A DNA stretch of 64,000 nt, from positions 103,180-167,179 of the forward strand of contig NZ_JBHOQV010000094.1 of assembly GCF_042408735.1 (NCBI RefSeq), given 5' to 3'. Source of the stretch: Thermogemmatispora sp042408735 (GTDB lineage: Bacteria; Chloroflexota; Ktedonobacteria; Ktedonobacterales; Ktedonobacteraceae). Below the pieces are notes generated by a model. The model ran no database searches, was not told where the DNA came from, and worked only from the letters and a program-made list of their open reading frames with translations. A program made the position numbers and the translations under genes. Positions 23,801-31,387 of this stretch are shown one piece after another; positions within the stretch are counted from its first letter, which is position 1, and each line of letters starts with the position of its first letter.

Positions 23801-24181
23801 ATGCTGATCTTTATCGAACCGGAAAGTGAGAAGCCCATCTATCAGCAGATTCGCGATCAGATCGTCGAAGGCATTGCCCGCGGCGAGTTGCTGCCGGGAA
23901 CGGGGCTGCCATCGATTCGGCAACTGGCTGCCGATTTCGGCATCAACCTGCATACGGTCAACAAGGCCTACGAGCTGCTGGAGCGTGAAGGCTTCCTTCA
24001 GGTACGGCGCAAGACGGGGGCGGTAGTTCAGCCGACAGGGAAACTGGCTGAGGACTGGGAAGCCCGTCTACGCACACTGCTCGCTGAGGCGCTTGCCCAG
24101 GGGTTGCCCGCTGAGGAGATTCTGACGCGCTGCCAGCGCGTGTTGTCTACTCTGACTGATCCTGGTCGGACTCGTCAATAG
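23801..24181 (+). CDS. GntR-family regulator, YtrA subfamily
   Basis: This 126-residue regulator has a GntR winged helix (about 5-75: KPIYQQIRDQIVEGIARGEL, LPSIRQLAADFGINLHTVNK, AYELLEREGFLQVRRKTGAV) followed by only about 45 residues of helical dimerisation domain, as in the YtrA group. Such regulators usually control adjacent membrane or ABC transport genes. ATG 23801 is the conserved start. The DUF1648/DUF5808 membrane protein begins 28 bp after its stop, and the CPBP protease is divergent. Confidence 0.9.
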   Translation: MLIFIEPESEKPIYQQIRDQIVEGIARGELLPGTGLPSIRQLAADFGINLHTVNKAYELLEREGFLQVRRKTGAVVQPTGKLAEDWEARLRTLLAEALAQGLPAEEILTRCQRVLSTLTDPGRTRQ

Positions 24182-24209
24182 CACAACGAGAAAGAGGGAC
24201 AGGCATGCC

Positions 24210-25313
24210 ATGCAAGCTCTCTATACCTGTTTCAATGTCATCATGCTCGTTGGAATCGAAATACTCTGTTGGCTCTGGCCGAACCTGGCTTCTCCAACAC
24301 TGGCCTTCGGCGTGCGCATCCCGCCGACGCGTCTGGGCGAGCCGGTGATTGCGCAGCTTCGGCGGCGCTATCGTGTCGCGCTGCTATTGGCGGGGCTGAT
24401 TGAGTTGCTGGCCTTGCTACTAGTGGCCTGGCTGCTACCTCTGGAGTGGCAGCTCTGGCTGATGCCCCTCGTAGTGATAGCAGCGGTAGTCATTGCTGGT
24501 TGCCTCTATGCTCTCATGCATCGCACGCTCCGGCGCGTGAAGGAGCGTGAAGGCTGGTATAGCGGTCTGCGCCAGGCCATCGCGGTTGAGGTGGGTCTAC
24601 CCGAGCGGCAGGCACGACCCTCTCCTGTGTGGCTGGGACTGGATCTGCTGCTCTTGGGGCTGCTCTGGGGGCTGACTGTCGTGCGCTATCCGGCGCTACC
24701 GGAGCGCATTCCGCTCCATTTTGGTCCTAATGGTCAAGTTGATCGCTGGGGTGGAAAAGAGGAACTGCTCTTATTCTCCCTGTTCGCCTTGGTGATCAAT
24801 GTACTGCTTCTCGGACTGGCGCTCACGCTGCCTGTAAGGAGCCGGCGGCTCGATCCAGCAGATCCAGAGCAGGCCCGCCTTGATCGGCAGCGTCAGCAGC
24901 AAGCTTTGCGCAATTTGCTGGCTGCGGTGCTAGGAGCTGTCAATCTGAGCTTTTTCCTGATCCTCTTACTGCTGACGCAAGTCATTCCGCCAACAGCATT
25001 CGGCATCGTGTTTGTGGGGGTGCTGCTCCTTCCTTTGGCTATCCTGGGCCTGATGATCTTCTACCTTGCTCAGGCCCGACCTGCGCATACCTATGTCGTA
25101 CGCACGAGCTATGTAGAACGCGACGACGATCGTTACTGGAAGGCGGGGATCTTCTACGTCAATCGCGATGATCCGGCTCTGTTTGTAGAAAGGCGCATGG
25201 GAGTGGGTTGGACCGTTAATATGGGCCAACCATTGGGTGTCGGGCTGGTAATAGGCCTGCTGCTCGCAGTGGTTGCTATTCTGCTGGTGCTGCTGCTCCT
25301 GGGGCAGCACTGA
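24210..25313 (+). CDS. DUF1648/DUF5808 membrane protein
   Basis: This 367-residue membrane protein has about eight helices. The central WGLTVVRYPALPERIPLHFG followed by GQVDRWGGKEELL is the DUF1648 signature (YPxLPxxIPxHF). The C-terminal RYWKAGIFYVNRDDPALFVE and RMGVGWTVNMGQPLG match the DUF5808 pattern. Proteins with this layout commonly travel with small GntR regulators, as in the SdpI immunity/signal family, so a role in immunity or cell-surface signalling is possible but unproven. It follows the GntR gene by 28 bp, and a shared transcript is very likely. Confidence 0.83.
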   Translation: MQALYTCFNVIMLVGIEILCWLWPNLASPTLAFGVRIPPTRLGEPVIAQLRRRYRVALLLAGLIELLALLLVAWLLPLEWQLWLMPLVVIAAVVIAGCLYALMHRTLRRVKEREGWYSGLRQAIAVEVGLPERQARPSPVWLGLDLLLLGLLWGLTVVRYPALPERIPLHFGPNGQVDRWGGKEELLLFSLFALVINVLLLGLALTLPVRSRRLDPADPEQARLDRQRQQQALRNLLAAVLGAVNLSFFLILLLLTQVIPPTAFGIVFVGVLLLPLAILGLMIFYLAQARPAHTYVVRTSYVERDDDRYWKAGIFYVNRDDPALFVERRMGVGWTVNMGQPLGVGLVIGLLLAVVAILLVLLLLGQH

Positions 25314-25445
25314 GCTGGTGCGGAGGGAGACCGGGGCAGGTGATATGCTACAATCAGGAACAGCAGGGCGATCCAAAGCAGGATCGTCCATTCGATCCAC
25401 TTGCTACCAGTCACTCTTGCTTGTTCTTGTGTCAGGAGCAGAAGT

Positions 25446-27074
25446 ATGAGCATGAGCGCGAAACGGCGCAAATTCTGGGGCTGGGGCTATGAAGGCGATA
25501 TCCTCGGTGAGGAGGAACTCACCTGGCTCGAAGGGACCTGGGCGGCCTTCTTCGGGGTGGATCAATTTGAGGTGACGCCGCCGCCGGTAGTGGAGGAGAT
25601 TGACCTGCGGCCTCCGCGCTTAACTGTCCCCTCTGCGCTGGCGGCCATTTGTACGACGGAACCCTATGAGCGCCTGCGCCATGCCTATGGCGCTTCTTTC
25701 CCCGACTCGGCCCGTGCCTTTGCGCGTGACTTCTCTCATCCGCCCGATGTGGTGGCCTATCCGCGTGCGATCCAGGACATCACAGCTCTGCTCGACTGGA
25801 GCTATGCCAACGACATTGTGGTGATTCCCTTTGGTGGGGGGACCAGCGTCGTGGGAGGCGTCGAGCCGCCGGCGGCAGCGGAACGGGTACTGACCATTGA
25901 TTTAACACGCATGCAGCGCGTGCTAGAGATCGACGAGCGGTCACAGGTGGCGCTGATCGAGGCTGGGGCTGCCGGCCCGGTGCTGGAGGAGCAGCTAAGA
26001 CCAGGAGGCTGGACGCTGCGTTTCTTTCCGCAGTCCTTTGAGTTTTCAACTCTCGGAGGCTGGATCGCCACACGCGCCGGTGGCCACTTTGCGACCCTGG
26101 CCACGCATATCGATGATCTGGTCGAGGGCATCGAGCTGGTCACGCCGCGTGGTGTGATTGTCTCACCGCGTTTTCCGGCCTCGGGAGCTGGGCCTGATCC
26201 ACAGCGTCTGTGGCTTGGCTCGGAGGGTACCCTGGGCTTGATCACGCGGGCCTGGGTACGCATTGGACGTCGCCCGCGCTTCCGCGCTTCAGCTAGTGTG
26301 TGCTTTGAGGATTTCGCTAAGGCTGTGGAGGCTGTACGCACCATCGCTCAGGCTGGCCTCTATCCTGCCAATTGCCGTCTCCTTGATCCGCTGGAGAGCC
26401 TGGGCAGTGGGCTGGGCAATGGGACGCAGGCGTTTTTGATTCTGACCTTTGAGTCGGCAGACCATGCGCTTGATCCCTGGCTGCGGCGTGCACTCGAATT
26501 GTGCGCTGATTATGGCGGGGTCGTGGAGTCGCAAGCGAGCGAAAGCGGTGAGGGAGAGGGCCATCGCCAGGGAGCTGCGGGGCGCTGGCGCCAGCGTTTC
26601 TTGCGCATGCCCTGGTATCGTGAGGCTTTGACGGCGCGCGGTATCATCTCTGACACCTTCGAGACGGCTGTGACCTGGGAGCGCTTTTCACACCTGTACG
26701 AACAGGTGCGGCTCGCGACGGCCCAGGCCATACACGAGGTCACGGGCAAGGCTGGCTGGGTCAGTTGCCGTCTGACGCATGTTTATCCTGATGGGGCGGC
26801 AGCCTATTTTACCTTCTGCGCGCTCGGCAGAAAGACATCCCTCGTGGAACAGTTCTGGGAGATCAAGCGTGTGGCTCTAAGTGCTGTGACGGAACAGGGC
26901 GGCACGATTACCCACCATCATGCCGTTGGGCGCGATCATCGCCCCTGGTACGATCGTGAGCGACCTGCCCTCTTTGCTGAGGTGCTGCGTGCTGCTAAGG
27001 AGACGCTTGACCCTCGCTGGCTGCTCAATCCAGGTGTGCTGCTTGACCCGCCTGTCAGCCTGGGCGTGATATAG
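25446..27074 (+). CDS. FAD-binding oxidase, alkyldihydroxyacetonephosphate-synthase-like
   Basis: This 542-residue flavoprotein is of the VAO/PCMH family. The N-terminal KFWGWGYEGDILGEEEL and the FAD domain with VVIPFGGGTSVVGGVEPP (about 128-145) resemble eukaryotic and bacterial alkyl-DHAP synthases. Further FAD-contact runs are STLGGWIATRAGGHFATLAT and GSEGTLGLITRAWVRIG. The C-terminal HHHAVGRDHRPWYDRE carries the active-site histidines of that group. Such enzymes swap the acyl chain of acyl-DHAP for an alkyl chain, the first ether bond of ether lipids; glycolate- or lactate-type oxidation is the alternative. ATG 25446 follows AGGAG by seven bases. An SDR gene follows. Confidence 0.82.
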   Translation: MSMSAKRRKFWGWGYEGDILGEEELTWLEGTWAAFFGVDQFEVTPPPVVEEIDLRPPRLTVPSALAAICTTEPYERLRHAYGASFPDSARAFARDFSHPPDVVAYPRAIQDITALLDWSYANDIVVIPFGGGTSVVGGVEPPAAAERVLTIDLTRMQRVLEIDERSQVALIEAGAAGPVLEEQLRPGGWTLRFFPQSFEFSTLGGWIATRAGGHFATLATHIDDLVEGIELVTPRGVIVSPRFPASGAGPDPQRLWLGSEGTLGLITRAWVRIGRRPRFRASASVCFEDFAKAVEAVRTIAQAGLYPANCRLLDPLESLGSGLGNGTQAFLILTFESADHALDPWLRRALELCADYGGVVESQASESGEGEGHRQGAAGRWRQRFLRMPWYREALTARGIISDTFETAVTWERFSHLYEQVRLATAQAIHEVTGKAGWVSCRLTHVYPDGAAAYFTFCALGRKTSLVEQFWEIKRVALSAVTEQGGTITHHHAVGRDHRPWYDRERPALFAEVLRAAKETLDPRWLLNPGVLLDPPVSLGVI

Positions 27075-27285
27075 TAATAGTGCAGCGGACGCGAAGCCTT
27101 GGTACAGCGTCGACGCGCCTGATCAGCCCCTGCTCGCAGCTATTGGACGAGCAAAGCAAGCAAAGACGCTCCAGAGGCCAGTGCAGAGAGAGTGAATCAG
27201 GGGCGAGAAAGAAGAAAGGTGCGGTAAACGAGAAGCGGCTGGCTCAGCGTCCTGAATTCAAAAGCGAAGACAAGGGAGTATCAAC

Positions 27286-28059
27286 GTGGAACTCAGCGGC
27301 AAAAGTGTCATGGTGACAGGAGGCGCCTCCGGCCTGGGGGCGGCCTGTGTGCGACTCTTCAGTCAAAGCGGCGCGCGTGTGCTCATTGCTGACATCAACA
27401 GTGAAGGTGGTCAAAAGCTGGCCCAGGAGATCGGACCTGCGGCGCGCTTTGTGCCAACGAATGTTGTTGAGGAAGCCTCGGTTCTGGCGGCACTCAAGGA
27501 GGCCCAAGAAGCCTTTGGCGGTCTGCATATCCTTGTAAACTGTGCCGGCATTGGTCTGGCTGAGCGCACCCTTGGCAAGCAGGGGCCTCACAGTCTTGAA
27601 ACCTTCACGCGTGTCATTCAGGTCAATCTGATCGGCACCTTCAACGCTCTGCGTCTGGCGGCGCAGGTCATGAGTAATAACGAGCCGAACGCTGAGGGAG
27701 AGCGTGGGGTCATTATCAATACGGCCTCGGTGGCAGCTTTCGACGGCCAGATTGGCCAGGCTGCTTATTCGGCCTCTAAAGGTGGTATTGTTGGCATGAC
27801 GCTCCCTGTGGCCCGCGATCTGGCACGCAACGGTATTCGAGTGGTCACCATTGCTCCTGGCATCTTTGACACGCCGCTGATGGCGGCTCTTCCCGAACCG
27901 GCGCGCGTCTCTCTGCTGCAACAGGCGCCCTTCCCGCCACGGCTGGGTAGACCGGAGGAATATGCTTTATTGGCGCGCCATATTGTTGAGAATCCGATGC
28001 TCAACGGTGAAGTCATCCGCCTGGATGGAGCGATTCGTCTGCCTTATCTGATCCGTTGA
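27286..28059 (+). CDS. SDR oxidoreductase, 3-hydroxyacyl-CoA dehydrogenase type 2-like
   Basis: This 257-residue short-chain dehydrogenase has the loop MVTGGASGLGAACVRLF, LVNCAGIGLAERT, IINTASVAAFDGQIGQ and the YSASKGGIVGMTLPVARDLA catalytic pair. The APGIFDTPLMAALPEPAR and FPPRLGRPEEYALLARHIVE segments are characteristic of HSD10-type 3-hydroxyacyl-CoA dehydrogenases, which use NAD in fatty-acid or branched-chain oxidation. Start is GTG 27286 with AAGGGAG seven bases upstream. It lies 211 bp after the alkyl-DHAP-synthase-like gene on the same strand; a lipid link between the two is inference. Confidence 0.87.
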   Translation: MELSGKSVMVTGGASGLGAACVRLFSQSGARVLIADINSEGGQKLAQEIGPAARFVPTNVVEEASVLAALKEAQEAFGGLHILVNCAGIGLAERTLGKQGPHSLETFTRVIQVNLIGTFNALRLAAQVMSNNEPNAEGERGVIINTASVAAFDGQIGQAAYSASKGGIVGMTLPVARDLARNGIRVVTIAPGIFDTPLMAALPEPARVSLLQQAPFPPRLGRPEEYALLARHIVENPMLNGEVIRLDGAIRLPYLIR

Positions 28060-28400
28060 AGTTGTGAGCTGTAGTATATGCAGGGGCCGCCTGGGAAAGC
28101 ATTGCAGCGCTCCTTTTTTCTTTCGATCAGTCGGGACACTGCTCAAGCCCGCTGAGCGATTAGAGTGAATGAACGAAAGAAGGAAAAATGAGTGCCTTGG
28201 AACCGGGCGGCCCCTATTTTGCTGTCGCCTCTCTGGAGGTGATCAGTGTGGTGGCCTGATCCGCAAGGGAGATCAGGGCGGCGGCAAAGAAAGGGCGAAC
28301 ATGGGCTGATCGCTGCTGCCATGAGGCTTCCCTTCCCTGTTAAGTCCCCCTGGAGCTACTGGCGAGGGACAGGTAGCGCGCGCATGTGAACCTATGAGCA
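28060..28400. other. Convergent intergenic region
   Basis: Between the SDR gene and the first CxxC/HxxH tandem gene. A T-run (28113-28119) follows a weak GC-rich dyad and may end SDR transcription. Nothing else was recognised. Confidence 0.35.
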
Positions 28401-29384
28401 TTAGCCTGGCCAGTCCTGCAAGTAGTCTTCGAAGGGGGTATCGCGTGGGCCATCGCCGCCGATCTCGCAAATCCACTCATCGGCAAGGTGCCGTTCATAG
28501 TGCCAGCTTCCTTCGAGCACGACGAATAAGTCATGATCGGTGTGATCAGCAAGCATCTTCCAGAGGGCGCGGCTGAGCTGGTGCTGTTTGTGGTTAGGCT
28601 GGGAGGGGTCTTTCCCGTGCAGGAAGAAGAGGAGCTGCTTTTGCTCAGGGGGAAAGACCTGGCCCAGGAAAAGCATCTTATAGCACAAGGGGCAGAAGAG
28701 ATGTGCGTAGCGGCTTGGGAGGAGGGCCTCTTGAGGAAAGGAAGTGGTTTCCGGGGGGGTGAGGATAGGGCCTTCATAGAGCGGGGCGTAGGTCTCGTGC
28801 AGGATACGGAGGGAGAGACGATGGTAGCGGTCGAGGGAGGCAGGCCGGCGGCGCTGCAGGAAGCGGGGGAGCCAGATGGAGACAGGGATAGGGTCGGGCA
28901 CAAGAAGGGTGATGAGACCTTGCTGTTGAGAGGAGAGCTGGAGGGCGGCGCGCTGCAAAGTGTGTTCGAAGGCGAAGAAGGAAGAATAGGGCAGGCGAAC
29001 GATCTCGTGGCTGGGGGAGGACGGCCAGGGAGTGGTAGAGGAGGCAAGGGGTTGTAAGCCCGGCCAGTCGCGGAGGTATGCCTCGAAGGAGAGAGCGCAA
29101 GGGCCAGAGCCGCCAATCTTCCGGCTGGCTGGGTCGTTGAGAAGGTTCTTATAGCTTGTGTCATCGCCCGTGAGGACATTCAAGCAGTGGCCCGCATGAT
29201 CAGCGAGCATCTTCCAAAGGACGGTGTTGTAGATGCTCTGGCTGTGGGGCAGGTCACCCTCTTGGCCACTGTGGAAGTAGGCCACCAGATTAAAGATGCC
29301 CATGCTGCGATAGAAAGCTTTACCTAGAGAGAAGTAGACTTTACAGTCCATGCAGGCGAAGATGGCGTCAGCACTGTGACTCAT
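28401..29384 (-). CDS. Repeated CxxC...HxxH domain protein, copy 1 (unknown family)
   Basis: This 327-residue protein has two related domains around a conserved middle. Domain 1 has CMDCKVYFSLGKAFYR, LWKMLADHAGHCLNVL and SFEAYLRDWPG. Domain 2 has CPLCYKMLFLGQVF, LWKMLADHTDHDLFVV and CEIGGDGPRDTPFEDYLQDW. Each has CxxC and HxxH, suggesting one zinc per domain. The middle (about 125-205) contains ITLLVPDPIPVSIWLPRFLQ and SLDRYHRLSLRILHE. ATG 29384 has AAAGGAGG ten bases upstream. A close paralogue lies upstream at 29669 and a decayed copy at 30690. No signal peptide or membrane helix is seen. I do not recognise the family. Confidence 0.8.
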   Translation of the reverse strand: MSHSADAIFACMDCKVYFSLGKAFYRSMGIFNLVAYFHSGQEGDLPHSQSIYNTVLWKMLADHAGHCLNVLTGDDTSYKNLLNDPASRKIGGSGPCALSFEAYLRDWPGLQPLASSTTPWPSSPSHEIVRLPYSSFFAFEHTLQRAALQLSSQQQGLITLLVPDPIPVSIWLPRFLQRRRPASLDRYHRLSLRILHETYAPLYEGPILTPPETTSFPQEALLPSRYAHLFCPLCYKMLFLGQVFPPEQKQLLFFLHGKDPSQPNHKQHQLSRALWKMLADHTDHDLFVVLEGSWHYERHLADEWICEIGGDGPRDTPFEDYLQDWPG

Positions 29385-29668
29385 CCCTGTCTAGCCTCCT
29401 TTCAGAAGAGTGCTATGGGTCAAGGAAAGCTGCTTCGCTTGCAAGCAGTCTGGCATGGGCTGCCGCCTGAGTGCGCTGGCTGGCGCACGGGCGAGCAGCT
29501 GTGTTGATCTGCTTGCTACGCAGGTTCGTCCAGGCAGCGGCGAAAGGGGCCAAGGTGCGCCTGGGTTAGTTCTTGGTCTTTAATCGGTTGCTGCTTACCC
29601 TCTCCGGCTCCTGGATGAGGAGAGGCCTGGCGGCCCGGAGATGGGTGGCGCCCGCCTGTATATAGATC

Positions 29669-30646
29669 TCAGCCTGGCCAGTTGTGCAAGTAGTCCTCGA
29701 AGGAGAGATCGGAGGGGCCATCGCTGCCGATCTCACAGGTACCGGCTTCGGCGAGCGTATGGGCATAGCGGGGGTCGTCCGAGACGAGGACGGACAGTTC
29801 ATGCTCGGCGTGGTCGGCGAGCAGCTTCCAAAGAGCGCGGCTGAGGAGCTGCTGATGGTGGTTGGGCAGGGGAGGGTTGTTGCCGCGGAGGAAGAAGAGA
29901 GGGCGGCCTGCGTCGTCGAGGGAGGCGGAGCCGAGGAAGAGCATGACATGGCAGTTGTGACAGAAGAGGTGAGCGTAGGAGCTGGGCGTAGGAGGGAGCC
30001 AGGGTGCGGGAGAGGAGGAGGAAGGAGAGGGGGAGGCAAGAGGTCCCTCGTAGAGGGGGAGGTGGGCCTCGTGGAGGATGCGGAGGGAGAGGTGGCGGTA
30101 GCGGTCGAGGGAGGCAGGCCGGCGGCGCTGCAGGAAGCGGGAGAGCCAGGAGGAGGCGGGGAGAGGGCAGGGGACGAGGAGGGTGATGAGGCCCTGGGGC
30201 TGGGAGGAGAGCTGGAGGGAGGCACGCAGCAGGGTGCGTTCGAAGGCCAGGAAGGAGGGATGGGGGAGGCGAAGGAGTTCGTGGGAGGAAGAGGGGAGAG
30301 GAGCAGAGGAGGGAGGAAGCAGGCCAGGCCAGTCTTGCAGGTAGTCTTCGAAAGGAATATCGTGGCTGGAATCGCCTCCGATCCTGCGGGTCTCTGGGTC
30401 GGCGATGAGGAGATCATAGTCCGTGCTGTCCTCAACGAGAGCGCGGAGGCGGTGGCCAGCATGGTCGGCGAGCAGCTTCCAGAGAGCGGCGTTATCAATG
30501 GATTGGGTATTGATTGGCTGGTTTTGACCGCCGAGGTGGAAATAGAGAATCCGATTCTCTGGGACCCTTGGAGTCCTGTAGATAGCTTTACCGAGAGAGA
30601 GATGTATTTTGCAATCTATACAAGCGAACCGACCGTAGATACTCAT
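29669..30646 (-). CDS. Repeated CxxC...HxxH domain protein, copy 2 (unknown family)
   Basis: This 325-residue paralogue of the downstream gene has the same layout. Domain 1 has CIDCKIHLSLGKAIYR, LWKLLADHAGHRLRAL and FEDYLQDWPG. Domain 2 has CHNCHVMLFLGSAS, LWKLLADHAEHELSVL and TCEIGSDGPSDLSFEDYLHN. The middle ITLLVPCPLPASSWLSRFLQ and SLDRYRHLSLRILHEAH is nearly the same as in copy 1, but a Pro/Ser run (PSPSSSSPAPWLPPTPSS) is inserted before domain 2. ATG 30646 has AAAGGAG ten bases upstream. The long opposite-strand frame over this gene is a shadow of its codon bias. Function unknown. Confidence 0.8.
   Translation of the reverse strand: MSIYGRFACIDCKIHLSLGKAIYRTPRVPENRILYFHLGGQNQPINTQSIDNAALWKLLADHAGHRLRALVEDSTDYDLLIADPETRRIGGDSSHDIPFEDYLQDWPGLLPPSSAPLPSSSHELLRLPHPSFLAFERTLLRASLQLSSQPQGLITLLVPCPLPASSWLSRFLQRRRPASLDRYRHLSLRILHEAHLPLYEGPLASPSPSSSSPAPWLPPTPSSYAHLFCHNCHVMLFLGSASLDDAGRPLFFLRGNNPPLPNHHQQLLSRALWKLLADHAEHELSVLVSDDPRYAHTLAEAGTCEIGSDGPSDLSFEDYLHNWPG
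29687..29830. repeat. Direct repeat unit A, shared by copy 2 and the decayed copy
   Basis: This block aligns base for base with 30837-30980 at a constant offset of 1150 bp, with roughly one difference in nine. It covers the 3' part of domain 2, from the HxxH helix to the C-terminal SFEDYL. It shows a fairly recent duplication or gene conversion. Confidence 0.8.
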
Positions 30647-30689
30647 CCTTGCGGGACTCCTTTGTTTGCTGAGGTGAGAGAGTGCCTGT

Positions 30690-31106
30690 CTATACTGTAC
30701 CGCAACGGGTCGCGATAAGCAGCCGAGCTTGCTGCTGGCTGGTCATCTCCTCACCTCCAAGGGGTGAGCCAGTGCTTGAGCTATGATAGCTGCGGGATTG
30801 CGACTGAACGTGATGCGCTGTGCCAACCTTTTTGTCCAAGCAGCCCTCGAAGGAGAGATCGGAGGGGCCATCGCTGCCGATCTCACAGGTACCGGCTTCG
30901 GCAAGCGTATGGGCGTAACGCGGGTCGCCGGAGACGAAGACGGACAGAGCGTACCCGGCGTGGTCTGCGAGCAGCTTCCAGCGAGCAGCATTGTCGATCA
31001 CAATCCTATAAGTGGAGGCAGCGCGACCCATATGGAAGCAGATAACCTTGTCACGAGATGCATAACGGATGACTTTGCCCTGTGCGAGTTCCAATTTGCA
31101 GTCCAT
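30690..31106 (-). pseudogene. Decayed third copy of the CxxC...HxxH domain
   Basis: This 138-codon frame holds one domain: MDCKLELAQGKVIR, ARWKLLADHAGYALSVFVSG and TCEIGSDGPSDLSFEGC, after which it drifts into unrelated sequence. The family N-terminus appears upstream in the same frame but broken: ATG-CAT-GGC-ATC-TGA precedes GCT-TAC-ATG-GAC-TGC, so a stop separates a possible original start from the domain. The first Cys of CxxC and the second His of HxxH (now Tyr) are both lost. A zinc site could not form. The truncated frame from ATG 31106 could still be translated, but no clear ribosome site is seen. Confidence 0.65.
30837..30980. repeat. Direct repeat unit B, shared by copy 2 and the decayed copy
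   Basis: Second member of the repeat pair with 29687-29830, lying inside the decayed third copy. Confidence 0.8.
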
Positions 31107-31387
31107 GTAAGCTCAGATGCCATGCATGGCCCGTACTAAACTAACTTTCTCCCTTCTTGAGCCAGGGAGAGGCAGCGCTCTACCTCTTGCAGCCAGTAGA
31201 GATCAAATCAAGCATCGCTGGAAGCGAGAGAGACATAGTCTTCCTCTTCCTTTTCCTTTCCTTGACGCTTTCGCCGGACAGGGCTGGCAATTGCCTCCAG
31301 CCCTGCTTCCTGCCCCTGCCGTGCAGCGTGCTCCAGAGAGACGTAGCAACCCTCCAAGCTCCGGCTTTCAGGAACGCAGCGCCGCTC

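Noticed and set aside
28533..29057. 174-codon plus-strand frame opposite tandem copy 1
   Set aside because: Mirror of the coding strand, Glu/Gly-rich, no ribosome site.
29684..30718. 344-codon plus-strand frame opposite tandem copy 2
   Set aside because: The minus-strand gene has a good ribosome site and a clear paralogue; this frame is its antisense shadow.
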